Positions 1 through 10,400 of a stretch of DNA of 64,000 nucleotides are shown piece by piece. The stretch covers positions 1 to 64,000 of the forward strand of contig NZ_OBDR01000005.1 in NCBI RefSeq assembly GCF_900215215.1, written 5' to 3'. Position numbers and translations under genes: made by a program. Numbering within the stretch: the stretch's first letter is position 1; every line of letters begins with the position of its first letter. Source of the DNA: Methanohalophilus euhalobius (lineage in GTDB: Archaea; Halobacteriota; Methanosarcinia; Methanosarcinales; Methanosarcinaceae). Under the pieces are notes generated by a model that saw only the letters and a list, made by a program, of their open reading frames with translations, ran no database searches and was not told the origin of the DNA.

Positions 1-4
1 ATGT

Positions 5-78
5 GGGCCGGTAGATCAGCTCGGAAGATCGCTACCTTGGCATGGTAGAGGCCTCGGGTTCGAATCCCGACCGGTCCA
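5..78 (+). tRNA. tRNA-Ala (anticodon GGC)
   Basis: Cloverleaf folds by eye. The 7-bp acceptor stem (5-11 with 71-77) carries a G3-U70 wobble, the universal alanine identity element, and the discriminator is A78. The anticodon stem is CTACC/GGTAG around the loop TTGGCAT, giving anticodon GGC for GCC codons. The T arm has GGGTTCGAATCCC. CCA is not encoded after the discriminator (ACT follows). The gene begins only four bases into the window, so its promoter is outside. Confidence 0.95.
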
Positions 79-207
79 CTTAAATATTTTAGAAAATTTT
101 AAATGTTCAATGTTTTTTTACTATAATCTTTATTAGAAGTAGGCCCACATAGAAACCCATACAAAAAGTTCTTTCAGTTAACGAGTAAATTTTATCTGTA
201 AGGATTT

Positions 208-259
208 AAAGACCATAGTGGCCCTATGTATGCCCTTTCTGTAGACTGAAATGGTCTTT
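208..259 (+). other. Stem-loop with 9-bp perfect stem, possible small RNA or terminator
   Basis: AAAGACCAT at 208-216 is the exact reverse complement of ATGGTCTTT at 251-259, enclosing a 34-nt loop, and a T follows at 260. It lies about 130 bp downstream of tRNA-Ala. It could end the tRNA transcript or be a small structured RNA. No box C/D or H/ACA arrangement was recognised. Confidence 0.35.
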
Positions 260-814
260 TACGTCCCGCCCCACACATTGACACAGGCCGACAAAGACTA
301 AATATTTTGTTATTTATTTCCTTCTTCACCTGTTGCATATGTTTGTTGACGAAAGTGGAGATTTGGGTTCACAATCAAACTTATTTGATTTTTGCTGCCT
401 TATTGGTAAAAGATGAACTTCCACTTAAACGAATCATTAAAAAAATGAGAAGAAACAAATTCAAAAAGGAATTAAAAAACGGTTCTGTAGAAAACCTTTC
501 CTCTAACTTCCACTAATACATTATCATTTTTATTTTGGAATGAAATTAATGATGCTCTTTTCGTATCAAATATTCCCGGTAATTCCAGATATAAGTTATA
601 TGCATTATAGTGCCTTTGCCTTATTAAATCATTATCATGTCTCAGATAAGTTTTAAAGTGATTTAAAATCTTCTATTTTGTCTTTAATTGCTTAATAAAG
701 CTTCATTATTTCATAAATACCCTTTTCTGATCTTTTAAAATAAGTATGTTTATATTTATGACTGTTCATGTGAGATTGCCCTGTTTTAGAGAAGACAGGC
801 AAATACCACCACCC

Positions 815-880
815 AACAATCACTCCAGATGAAAGTTTGCACCTCTTTTGTTTCATCTGGAAGTGATTGTTGTATTTTTT
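815..880 (+). promoter_or_regulatory. Long hairpin plus T-run immediately upstream of the ABC operon (attenuator-like)
   Basis: Arms 815-834 and 851-871 are complementary over 20 bp with a single bulged A in the right arm, around a 16-nt loop. A T-rich run (875-880) follows directly, then a ribosome-binding site (GAGGTG, 883-888) and the ATG at 893. A hairpin plus T-run this close to the start codon looks like a terminator or attenuator for the operon rather than an upstream gene's terminator, since no gene lies just upstream. Confidence 0.5.
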
Positions 881-892
881 GTGAGGTGAATT

Positions 893-1633
893 ATGGAAGA
901 AAGCAAAGGAACTTATCCAGTAACACACCCGGTTCAATCCGCTTCTCTCATGCATCTAAGTGGAGTATGGAAAATCTACCAGATGGGAGATACCGAATTT
1001 GCAGCATTGAAAAATATTGATTTGGAGATTCAAACAGGAGAATTTGTTGTAATTCTGGGTCCAAGCGGCAGTGGTAAAAGTACAATAATGAATCTGTTGG
1101 GATGTCTGGATATGCCAAATAAAGGAATCGTACAGTTAAACGGTAAGGACATATCTAAAATGCAGGAATCGGAGCTTGCACAGATCAGGGGGCAATTGAT
1201 CGGTTTTATTTTTCAACAATTCAATCTCATTCCTATATTGAATGTTATTGAAAATGTTATGCTTCCTCTTGAGTTTCAGGAAGAGAATGCTGATTATTCA
1301 TGGAAAAAAGCAGAAGAACTGCTTGAAATTGTAAATCTCTCTGATAAAAAATACAATTTGCCTTCTCAGTTATCAGGTGGGCAAAGGCAGAGGGTTGCAA
1401 TAGCAAGGTCTCTGGCGGTGGATCCGATGGTAATTCTTGCAGATGAGCCCACCGGCAATCTGGACAGTACAACCGGTACTTATATCCTTGATTTTTTGAG
1501 TGAATTGCATAAAAAAGAGTCCAAGACAATAATTATGATCACACATGACCCGGAGCTTGCGGAATATGCAGATCGTGTTGTCCATATTCTGGATGGAACA
1601 ATTGAAAGAATAGAGATAAGAAATAATAAGTAA
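893..1633 (+). CDS. ABC transporter ATP-binding protein, MacB/LolD type
   Basis: A 246-residue cytoplasmic ATPase that should power an export or mechanotransmission complex with the permease two genes downstream. Walker [10 protein letters not shown] lies at about residues 56-64, followed by the signature [15 protein letters not shown] and Walker [14 protein letters not shown], the hallmark of the MacB/LolD/FtsE subfamily. The ATG at 893 is preceded by GAGGTG; a second Met at residue 20 would also leave a complete domain. It is first in an operon with an extracellular protein (6 bp gap) and a permease. The substrate cannot be read from sequence. Confidence 0.92.
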   Translation: MEESKGTYPVTHPVQSASLMHLSGVWKIYQMGDTEFAALKNIDLEIQTGEFVVILGPSGSGKSTIMNLLGCLDMPNKGIVQLNGKDISKMQESELAQIRGQLIGFIFQQFNLIPILNVIENVMLPLEFQEENADYSWKKAEELLEIVNLSDKKYNLPSQLSGGQRQRVAIARSLAVDPMVILADEPTGNLDSTTGTYILDFLSELHKKESKTIIMITHDPELAEYADRVVHILDGTIERIEIRNNK

Positions 1634-1639
1634 AAGACG

Positions 1640-2989
1640 ATGTGGTTTTTAATGAATAAGTTGGCATACTTTTCGTTTTTATTGATACTGTTAATCTTAC
1701 CGGTAACTGCTTCAGCAGATATTTCTGCAAGCATTAGTGGTATTGAGGTAGGTAAAGTAACCCAGAGCCCGGCTCCTGCAAGACCAGGTGAGACAGTAGA
1801 ACTCTCCCTGAGTATCCAGAATGTAGGAGATGAAGACCTTTCAGATATAGTAGTTTCATTGGACCCGGAGTATCCTTTTACAAGTATATCGGGACAATCC
1901 CTGACAAAAAGAATCTCTTTTCTGGAAGCCCGGCAGGATGAGGAAGACGGAACCATTCTCAAGTTCATCCTAAAAGTTGACCCTGATGTTGCAGAAGACA
2001 CCTATGATATTGATGTGGTAGTAAAGGATAGCGGAAGCGATGCAAGAAAAAGAACACCTATAAATATCGACATTCAAGGTAAGGAATATGCCCAGGTTGT
2101 GACGATAAGTGAGTCAAATATAGATCTTGCAACTGTGGAACCTCTTGAATTTGTTATTACAAATACAGGTGATGCACCGATTAAAAACATGGAATTTTCC
2201 TGGAAAGAACCGACAGGAGTTGTATTACCTGTATACTCATCAACAAGCAAGTATATTAAATATTTAGGCGTGGGTGAATCTGCCAATGTGTCATATTCTG
2301 TGATGGCTGATGTAAATGCCGATCCCGGATTATATCAGCTTGATATTACACTGCAATTCCAAGATTATGATGGTGATAATTCCACCATACAGACCAAAGC
2401 GGGTATCTTCGTAGGCGGAAAAACAGATTTTGATCTGAGTTATTCCGAGAGTGACGGAGGGGAGGTTTCCCTTTCTCTTGCAAATATCGGTAATAATGAA
2501 GCCTATTCTGTAAAACTCTCGATACCTAAACAGGATAACTTTGTAACTACAGGAAGCAGTTCATCGATTGTTGGTAACCTTGAAAAGGGTGACTATACTG
2601 TTACTTCCTTCTCCATATCCAGGACAGGTGCAATGGCTTCAGATGCCGAAGTGACAGCAGAAGACGGTGAAGCTATGCAGCAGCAAGGAGACTCTGCCAA
2701 TGAACTTCTGGTTCTCATAGAATATACTGATACCACCGGTCAGAGGCTTTCTGTTGAAAAGGCAGTTCAAATTGAAGACCTTACTTCAGGTACTATGGGC
2801 ACAGCAGGGTCTAAGGGACCGGGTCAAACAGGAAGTAATACTTATCTGTATGCTGTTGCCCTGATTCTTATTGCTGGTGGTCTTGTATTTTACAGAAAGA
2901 AAAAAATGGAGAAAGAAGGTAATTGTGAACCCATCGGGGTACAGCTGAGAATGCTAAAAGGCAAGATCTTGGGAAAGGATAAAGAATGA
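1640..2989 (+). CDS. Membrane-anchored extracellular protein with NEW3/CARDB-like repeats
   Basis: A 449-residue secreted protein. The N-terminus has a signal peptide (MNKLAYFSF followed by a leucine-rich core ending TASA). Beta-rich repeats in the middle carry the pattern PGETVELSLSIQNVGDEDLSDI typical of COG1361/NEW3 domains. A single C-terminal transmembrane helix near residues 407-424 is followed by a basic cytoplasmic tail (YRKKKMEKEG). It sits between the ATPase and the permease and overlaps the latter by ATGA, so it is probably an accessory subunit outside the membrane. An alternative start is the ATG at 1652; neither has a clear Shine-Dalgarno. Confidence 0.8.
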   Translation: MWFLMNKLAYFSFLLILLILPVTASADISASISGIEVGKVTQSPAPARPGETVELSLSIQNVGDEDLSDIVVSLDPEYPFTSISGQSLTKRISFLEARQDEEDGTILKFILKVDPDVAEDTYDIDVVVKDSGSDARKRTPINIDIQGKEYAQVVTISESNIDLATVEPLEFVITNTGDAPIKNMEFSWKEPTGVVLPVYSSTSKYIKYLGVGESANVSYSVMADVNADPGLYQLDITLQFQDYDGDNSTIQTKAGIFVGGKTDFDLSYSESDGGEVSLSLANIGNNEAYSVKLSIPKQDNFVTTGSSSSIVGNLEKGDYTVTSFSISRTGAMASDAEVTAEDGEAMQQQGDSANELLVLIEYTDTTGQRLSVEKAVQIEDLTSGTMGTAGSKGPGQTGSNTYLYAVALILIAGGLVFYRKKKMEKEGNCEPIGVQLRMLKGKILGKDKE

Positions 2990-4185
2990 GACTAAGTACC
3001 TGTTTCAAACTTGCTTTGAATATTTTAATACACAGCAAGCTCAGAAGCTGGCTTACTATAATAGGTATTGTTATCGGTGTGGGTTCTGTTGTTACGATTA
3101 TGGCACTAAGTGACAGCATGTCTGCAGAGATGGAAGGACAATTTGCAGATATGGATCTCACAACAATCCAGGTAACTCCGGGATATACGAAAGCTTCTTC
3201 GGGTTCTTCTGATGCAGAGCTTACTGATAGGGATATACGCGCGATGAAGTTAATTGAAAACATCGACTACATCTATGGTCAGGTCTATGGAAGAGATATG
3301 GATGTTTATTTTATGGGGGAGACGGCGGAACTTTCCGTAACAGGTGTTGATTCGCAGGTCTGGCAATATACTGTAACCTATGACATGGAATCCGGCAGGC
3401 TACTTGAAGCTGCGGATAATAATGTTGTAGTTATAGGCTACGGTGTAGCTCACCAAATATTTGATCAGGAGATAGGTCTTAACCGTGCACTTACAATTGA
3501 AGGCAAAAACTTCAGGGTCGTGGGTGTGCTGGATGAAGGTGAAAGTGACAATTCGATCATAATGCCAATAGATTCAGCCGTGGATATAATAGATGATGCT
3601 GAAGAAGATGTCTATGATACAATTATAGTCAAAGCCTCTGATACCAAACATGTAGAAACAATAGTCAATACTATCGAAGAAAAGCTTATGATATCCCGTC
3701 ATATCGCAAATGAGGATGATAGAGATTTCAGTGTTTCTTATTCCCTTTCAATGGCAGATACTGCAACTGAGATAATGGATTCAATTACTATGTTTCTGGG
3801 AGCCATAGCGGGAGTTTCCCTTTTGGTAGGTTCTGTGGGAATTGCAAACACCATGTTTACGTCTGTGATGGAGAGAACTAAGGATATAGGTACCATGAAA
3901 GCCATAGGCGCTAAGAACAGGGATATTATGATGATATTTTTGATTAATTCCGCACTGGTAGGCTTTGTTGGTGGGGTGCTTGGTATCCTGCTGAGCTTTG
4001 TACTTACAGCACTCATGCCGATGCTTGGAATATCTATGATGAGATCTTCCATGGGTATGGCAGTAGCTCCCGATCTTATAGGAATGGGAATCGGCATTGC
4101 AGTGTTTGTAGGTATCATATCGGGAGTGGTTCCTGCTTATAATGCATCGAGAATGAAACCAGTAGATGCCCTCAGGTATGAATGA
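2986..4185 (+). CDS. ABC transporter permease, MacB/FtsX family
   Basis: A 399-residue membrane protein with MacB topology: a first transmembrane helix at residues 20-42 (WLTIIGIVIGVGSVVTIMAL), a large extracytoplasmic MacB_PCD-like domain (about 45-265), then three C-terminal helices of the FtsX domain. The VMERTKDIGTMKAIGAKNRDI segment between the last helices is diagnostic for FtsX permeases. The start overlaps the previous stop (ATGA), and a hairpin follows the stop codon. The operon resembles MacAB-like exporters, but the partner is a NEW3 protein rather than a MacA adaptor. Confidence 0.9.
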   Translation: MRLSTCFKLALNILIHSKLRSWLTIIGIVIGVGSVVTIMALSDSMSAEMEGQFADMDLTTIQVTPGYTKASSGSSDAELTDRDIRAMKLIENIDYIYGQVYGRDMDVYFMGETAELSVTGVDSQVWQYTVTYDMESGRLLEAADNNVVVIGYGVAHQIFDQEIGLNRALTIEGKNFRVVGVLDEGESDNSIIMPIDSAVDIIDDAEEDVYDTIIVKASDTKHVETIVNTIEEKLMISRHIANEDDRDFSVSYSLSMADTATEIMDSITMFLGAIAGVSLLVGSVGIANTMFTSVMERTKDIGTMKAIGAKNRDIMMIFLINSALVGFVGGVLGILLSFVLTALMPMLGISMMRSSMGMAVAPDLIGMGIGIAVFVGIISGVVPAYNASRMKPVDALRYE

Positions 4186-4195
4186 AGTCTTTGGT

Positions 4196-4222
4196 ATATA
4201 TGAGGCGCAGAGCTTCATATAT
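4196..4222 (+). terminator. Hairpin terminator after the ABC permease
   Basis: ATATATGAGGC (4196-4206) pairs with GCTTCATATAT (4212-4222) over 11 bp, including one G-U, around a 5-nt loop. It starts 10 bp after the permease stop and is followed by TTATTA. Confidence 0.55.
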
Positions 4223-4263
4223 TTATTAGGCATTGTTAGGCACTGTTATTCCCATCACACACC

Positions 4264-4280
4264 CATAAATTTAAATACAA
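4264..4280 (+). promoter_or_regulatory. TATA-box promoter of tRNA-Pyl
   Basis: AT-rich element (ATAAATTTAAATACAA) centred about 37 bp before the first tRNA-Pyl base, suitable for an archaeal TATA box with a short 5' leader that is trimmed. Confidence 0.5.
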
Positions 4281-4309
4281 ATTCTAAGAAATAAAGCAGA
4301 TTATCATGT

Positions 4310-4381
4310 GGAAACCTGATCAGGTAGATCAAATGGACTCTAGATCCATTCAGCCGGGTTAGATTCCCGGGGTTTCCGCCA
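4310..4381 (+). tRNA. pylT: tRNA-Pyl (anticodon CUA, reads UAG)
   Basis: This 72-nt RNA has the odd features of pyrrolysine tRNA: a 6-bp anticodon stem (AATGGA/TCCATT) instead of five, a CTCTAGA loop with anticodon CTA at 4340-4342, a very small D loop, a short variable region and a T arm CCGGG(TTAGATT)CCCGG. The discriminator G4378 and CCA (4379-4381) are encoded. As far as I recall the Methanosarcina barkeri tRNA, the base 3' of the anticodon there is A; here it is G4343. It lies 97 bp upstream of pylS, the enzyme that charges it with pyrrolysine. Confidence 0.97.
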
Positions 4382-4462
4382 GTAAAATAGAAAGTGACGG
4401 TCTGGATATGTTGCAAAATTAGACGCCTCAGCAAATGTAGATATCAGAAGTCGCCCCTATAG

Positions 4463-6750
<2,288 letters not shown>

Positions 6751-6751
6751 A

Positions 6752-7834
6752 ATGAAAACGATATGTCTGATTGGGGGCAAGTTGCAGGGCTTCGAGGTGG
6801 CTTATCTTGCCAGGAAATCCGGGATACAGGTACATCTGATCGACAGGAAAAACAAGCCTCTGATACGTAATAGTGTGGACAAGCATTTTTGCTTTGATAT
6901 TACAGAAAAGCCGGAAAGGCTCATCGAATTATCCCGCCACTCAAATGCTATAATTCCGACAAATGAAAACCCTGGCACCCTTCTCTTTTTGAAAAAAATA
7001 GAACCAGAACTACATTGCCCTCTTCTTTTCGATTTTGCCGCTTATGATACCAGCATGCACAAAAAGCGTTCAAGGGAATATTTCAAATCGATCGACATAC
7101 CCATCCCTTCAGATAAACCCCAATCCCCTCCTTATTTTGTGAAACCCCCATGCATGAGCAGCAGTAGGGGCGCGCGCATAATTGACAACGAAAGTGAACT
7201 GGCAGACATTGATGATTCGATGGTCATTGAAGAATATGTACCCGGACCGGTAGTTTCACTGGAAGTGGTGGGTGACGGGAACAATTTCATGATCGGTCAG
7301 CAGACACAGGTCCATATTGACCAGGAACATGATTGCCACCGGGTCACCCCGATGGAGACGGATGTAAATTTCAGGGAAATAACACACCTGCTGGCCAGCA
7401 ATCTGTGCCTCAAAGGAATCATGGATGTGGAAGCAATACTCTCCCCAGAAGGAATCCGGGTTATTGAGATTGATGCACGGTTTCCCAGCCAGACACCTAC
7501 CGTAGTATATCACAGTAGTGGTGTAAACCTGCTTGAATGGCTAATGGAAACTATTGCAGGAAATATAAGGGAAAACAAACCTCTACCTGTTGGCAAACAA
7601 TGTAACTATGAGCACCTGATGGCATCTGATGGAAAACTTATCCCTGTTGGAGAACATGTGCTTTCAGGCGGTGATGACTACCGGCTATTCCATGAATCAA
7701 ACGGGTTGGAAATATTCAAATGTTGGGGGAAAAGACCAACCTATACCCTGATATGCAGCGGCACGACCCAGCATGAGATGTGTGATAAAAGAAAAAAAGC
7801 AATTCAACTCATCAAATCCGATATGAAGCAGTAA
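6752..7834 (+). CDS. pylC: Pyrrolysine biosynthesis ligase, ATP-grasp (3-methylornithine-lysine ligase)
   Basis: A 360-residue ATP-grasp ligase joining 3-methylornithine to the epsilon amine of lysine. It starts at ATG 6752, one base after the pylB stop. A dinucleotide-like N-terminus (ICLIGGKLQGFEVAYLARKSG) precedes the ATP-grasp core (VIEEYVPGPVVSLEVVGDG near 156-174; DVEAILSPEGIRVIEIDARFPSQTPT near 227-252). Length and order match PylC of Methanosarcina. The longer open frame from 6662 overlaps pylB and is not the likely start. Confidence 0.95.
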   Translation: MKTICLIGGKLQGFEVAYLARKSGIQVHLIDRKNKPLIRNSVDKHFCFDITEKPERLIELSRHSNAIIPTNENPGTLLFLKKIEPELHCPLLFDFAAYDTSMHKKRSREYFKSIDIPIPSDKPQSPPYFVKPPCMSSSRGARIIDNESELADIDDSMVIEEYVPGPVVSLEVVGDGNNFMIGQQTQVHIDQEHDCHRVTPMETDVNFREITHLLASNLCLKGIMDVEAILSPEGIRVIEIDARFPSQTPTVVYHSSGVNLLEWLMETIAGNIRENKPLPVGKQCNYEHLMASDGKLIPVGEHVLSGGDDYRLFHESNGLEIFKCWGKRPTYTLICSGTTQHEMCDKRKKAIQLIKSDMKQ

Positions 7835-7847
7835 AAGGAGGATTAAT

Positions 7848-8627
7848 ATGGCATTACTTACACCACAAGATCTGGAAGGACTTACAAAACAGCTTGAATG
7901 CAATAACAATACTATCAAAAAAGCAACCGGAATGGACATTGCTGACATATGCAAACAAATATACGGCACCACTCTTGACGGAGAAAAGGTAGGTATTGTG
8001 CCCATAACTTCCGGCAACGGTATCATTACCAATTTTTCGTCATCCCTGCTTACGATAACCGAATATTTCGGCCTTGATGGTGCCATAACCGAGCATCCTG
8101 ACGTTACCGGCTACTATGAAGCTGTTTCCAGTGATGCCGATATAATACTTATGGCAGATGACCATATTTTTATTGCACATAATATGAGAAACGGCAAAAT
8201 TGCAACCAATCATGTATGCACCGGAGTGGTTTACGCTGAAATCGCCTCCCGTTACAAATATGCTGACTCAAAAGATATACTTGTAATCGGCCTGGGAAGA
8301 GTGGGTTATGCCGGAGCACAACATCTTGTAAAAAGGAATTTCGATGTGTATGCCTATGACCCCGACCGGGAAACTATGGAAAAGGCTCGCAAGGAACTAG
8401 GCATCATACCCTATGATCCCGAAGAAGAACACAAGTTCTCCATGGTCCTGGAAGCTACACCAAACCCCAATACAATCTCTGAAGGCATGGTAGCAGAAAG
8501 ATGCCTCATATCCACACCGGGAATTCCCTGTGGATTACCTGAAGACATTGGGGAAAGGAACGAAATCGACTTGGTAATGGAACCTCTGACGATTGGCGTG
8601 GCTTCGATGCTTTACGCGGTAATGTAA
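7848..8627 (+). CDS. pylD: Pyrroline-carboxylate-forming pyrrolysine synthase
   Basis: A 259-residue NAD-dependent dehydrogenase that oxidises and cyclises L-lysine-Ne-3-methylornithine to pyrrolysine, the final step of the pathway. A Rossmann fingerprint VIGLGRVGYAGA occupies residues 146-157, followed by DVYAYDPDRE at the second strand. The ATG at 7848 is preceded by a strong AAGGAGG, the best ribosome-binding site in the cassette. It is last in pylTSBCD; a promoter for mtbA follows. Confidence 0.96.
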   Translation: MALLTPQDLEGLTKQLECNNNTIKKATGMDIADICKQIYGTTLDGEKVGIVPITSGNGIITNFSSSLLTITEYFGLDGAITEHPDVTGYYEAVSSDADIILMADDHIFIAHNMRNGKIATNHVCTGVVYAEIASRYKYADSKDILVIGLGRVGYAGAQHLVKRNFDVYAYDPDRETMEKARKELGIIPYDPEEEHKFSMVLEATPNPNTISEGMVAERCLISTPGIPCGLPEDIGERNEIDLVMEPLTIGVASMLYAVM

Positions 8628-8671
8628 AGTAGAGAGCCCTCAAGAGCAAAACAAGTATATTGATAGCGCTT

Positions 8672-8710
8672 TTTTCATGAACATTTGAACATGAAAAGAT
8701 ATATATATGC
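8672..8710 (+). promoter_or_regulatory. mtbA promoter with inverted repeat abutting the TATA box
   Basis: TTTTCATG (8672-8679) and CATGAAAA (8690-8697) form a perfect 8-bp inverted repeat around a 10-nt spacer that itself contains AACATTTGAA. It ends at the base before the TATA-like element GATATATATATGC (8698-8710). That position overlaps the BRE, suitable for an activator or repressor. The mtbA leader would be about 30-40 nt with AAGGAG before the ATG. Confidence 0.5.
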
Positions 8711-8767
8711 TAAATGCGTAGCCAGATTACCTTTTAGAATAAAAATAAGTTTTAAGGAGTAAAGGTT

Positions 8768-9796
8768 ATGGTTGAATATACACCCAAAGAGAGATTAGCA
8801 CGCGTATTTGCAGGTGAAGAAGTAGACAGAATGCCTGCTATCTGTGCCACCCAGACAGGAACAGTAGAACAGATGGATGCAGTAGATGCTTACTGGCCAG
8901 AAGCTCACGAAGATCCTGTAAAAATGGCAGCACTGGCAGAAGCAGGCCACACAGTCATAGGATTTGAAGCAGTACGTGTTCCTTTCGACATCACAGCAGA
9001 AGCAGAATTTTTCGGATGCGGAATCAAGCCAAGTACCAAGGAACAGCAGCCATCCGTTATCAGCCACGTTGTCAGCAAGGCCGAAGACCTCGAACAATTC
9101 GAAGGTTACAACATCGAAGACGGCAGGATCGGCAACGTATGTAAGGCAGTCAAGATCCTCGCAGACAAATACGGCGACGAACTTCCAATCATCGGCAGTA
9201 TGATCGGACCATTCTCCCTCGCACAGCACCTTAATGGTGACTCCTGGTTCATGAACATCATGACCGACCAGGAATTTGGCCTCAAACTCATGGAATTCAC
9301 CACTGAGTTCTGCACACAGTACGCCCTCAAGCAGGTCGAGAACGGTGCCAACACCTTTGCAATCATTGATCCAACAGCCAGTTACCAGCTTATTGGTGCT
9401 GACTTCTACAAGACTTTCGTAGTTCCATTCCACCAGAAGATTGTTGAAGCACTCCACGAGAAAGGTATACCATCCATCCTCCACATCTGCGGAGACACAA
9501 CAAACGGACTTGCGATCATGGAAACCTGCGGCGTAGATGCACTCAGTGTAGACCAGAATGTCGACCCTGCAGCAGCAGTTGAGAATGTGGACAAGGCCCT
9601 CATAGTAGGTAACCTAGACCCAGTAAGTGTTCTCTGGAACCAGGGCGAAGACAATGTCGAAGGTGTAAAGGAAGAATCCAAGAAAGTTCTCGATGCAGGA
9701 GTACAGCTTCTCGCACCGGGTTGCGGTATTGTGAGCAAGACTCCTACCCAGAACCTTCAGGCAATGATAGAAGCAGCAAAGAACTGGACATACTAA
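8768..9796 (+). CDS. mtbA: Methylcobalamin:coenzyme M methyltransferase, MtbA-like
   Basis: Zinc-dependent, UroD-fold enzyme of 342 residues moving the methyl group from a methylated corrinoid protein to coenzyme M in methylamine (or methanol) methanogenesis. Zinc ligands are visible as H239 and C241 ([10 protein letters not shown]) and C319 (LAPGCGIV). The N-terminus ([13 protein letters not shown]) and the [23 protein letters not shown] block are family signatures. Its position directly after the Pyl cassette favours the methylamine-specific MtbA over the methanol paralogue MtaA, but sequence alone does not settle it. It has its own promoter and a strong terminator, so it is expressed separately from pylD. 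Confidence 0.85.
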   Translation: MVEYTPKERLARVFAGEEVDRMPAICATQTGTVEQMDAVDAYWPEAHEDPVKMAALAEAGHTVIGFEAVRVPFDITAEAEFFGCGIKPSTKEQQPSVISHVVSKAEDLEQFEGYNIEDGRIGNVCKAVKILADKYGDELPIIGSMIGPFSLAQHLNGDSWFMNIMTDQEFGLKLMEFTTEFCTQYALKQVENGANTFAIIDPTASYQLIGADFYKTFVVPFHQKIVEALHEKGIPSILHICGDTTNGLAIMETCGVDALSVDQNVDPAAAVENVDKALIVGNLDPVSVLWNQGEDNVEGVKEESKKVLDAGVQLLAPGCGIVSKTPTQNLQAMIEAAKNWTY

Positions 9797-9820
9797 GTCC
9801 AGTTCTTTATCTCTTTTTTT
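9778..9820 (+). terminator. Intrinsic terminator spanning the mtbA stop codon
   Basis: AAAGAACTGGAC (9778-9789) pairs perfectly with GTCCAGTTCTTT (9797-9808) across a 7-nt loop that contains the mtbA TAA. A run of seven T (9814-9820) follows. Confidence 0.8.
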
Positions 9821-9849
9821 ATAATTTCTAAATTAATTTGATTTTTACA

Positions 9850-9965
9850 GGCCTGGAATGCTTACTGCAGTATTTATATTTGCAGTATTCCACAGGCTAT
9901 CATTGGCTTAATAAATATAGCATAAGAGATTTTCTATAATATGGTTTTGAGAAAGTTATATATAC
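9850..9965 (+). promoter_or_regulatory. Structured intergenic element and TATA promoter upstream of the ORP-like operon
   Basis: GGAAT and ACTGCA (split by a 4-nt bulge, about 9855-9869) pair with TGCAGTATTCC (9881-9891), and the flanks CCTG/CAGG could extend the fold. Further on, TTATATATA (9957-9965) is a good TATA box 43 bp before the first ATG at 10008. The hairpin lies upstream of the TATA, so it is an operator-like or separate element rather than a leader. Confidence 0.4.
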
Positions 9966-10007
9966 TTCCTCCATTATGTGCTAAATACCGTAAAAAGAGG
10001 AATAACA

Positions 10008-10400
10008 ATGAAAATCTGCATAACATCAAAAAGCAATGAACCTGATTCAGATATTGAGCCCCGTTTTGGCAGAGCTCCTTATTTCATAATTGCCGACACC
10101 GAGAACGGAAAATTAGAAGCAATAGAGAACCCTGCAGCAGGTGCTACCGGGGGTGCCGGAATACAGGCTGCCCAGGAAGTCGCAAAAATGCAGGCAGATG
10201 TTTTGATCACCGGTAATGTGGGACCTAATGCCTATGAAGTCCTTTCCACAGCAGGGATCGAAGTCGTAACCACTTCCGGTGTATCGGTAAAAGAAGGAAT
10301 TGAACAGTATAATAAAGGAACTCTGGAAAAAGTATCCGGTCCAACTGCCAGGGCACATGCTGGCATGGGTCGCGGACAGGGCAGAGGGGGAAGAAAATGA
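10008..10400 (+). CDS. NifX/NifB-type dinitrogenase Fe-Mo cofactor-binding family protein (ORP-like)
   Basis: A 130-residue protein of the dinitrogenase FeMo-cofactor family (PF02579), to which NifX, NafY and the orange protein ORP belong. The start KICITSKSNEPDSDIEPRFGRAPYFI and the central AAQEVAKMQADVLITGNVGPNAYEVLSTAGIEV are typical. The tail is Gly/Arg-rich (GMGRGQGRGGRK). The ATG at 10008 follows AAGAGG. No nitrogenase genes are in view; the neighbours (two MinD ATPases with ferredoxin inserts) match orp operons. Binding of a metal-sulfur cluster is inferred from the family. Confidence 0.85.
   Translation: MKICITSKSNEPDSDIEPRFGRAPYFIIADTENGKLEAIENPAAGATGGAGIQAAQEVAKMQADVLITGNVGPNAYEVLSTAGIEVVTTSGVSVKEGIEQYNKGTLEKVSGPTARAHAGMGRGQGRGGRK

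Larger units (their letters stand above)
79..892. other. AT-rich non-coding stretch
   Basis: About 800 bp with no convincing gene. Reading frames are short and low in complexity; the longest plus-strand one (307-516) opens at a TTG without a ribosome-binding site and resembles no family I know. Two structures stand out and are listed separately: a 9-bp stem closing at 208-259 and a 20-bp hairpin at 815-871. The rest could be decayed sequence or hold promoters for the ABC operon, but I see nothing specific. Confidence 0.6.

Noticed and set aside
307-516. 69-codon plus-strand frame after tRNA-Ala
   Set aside because: TTG start without ribosome-binding site, no family resemblance, in an AT-rich region; listed only as part of the non-coding stretch.
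1480-2001. 173-codon minus-strand frame opposite the ABC operon
   Set aside because: Opposes two well-supported genes and has low-complexity Ser-rich translation.
8795-9484. Long minus-strand frame of 229 codons inside mtbA
   Set aside because: Shadow of mtbA: mtbA has family motifs, zinc ligands and promoter; the antisense product is odd in composition (Trp/Val/Cys rich) and matches nothing.
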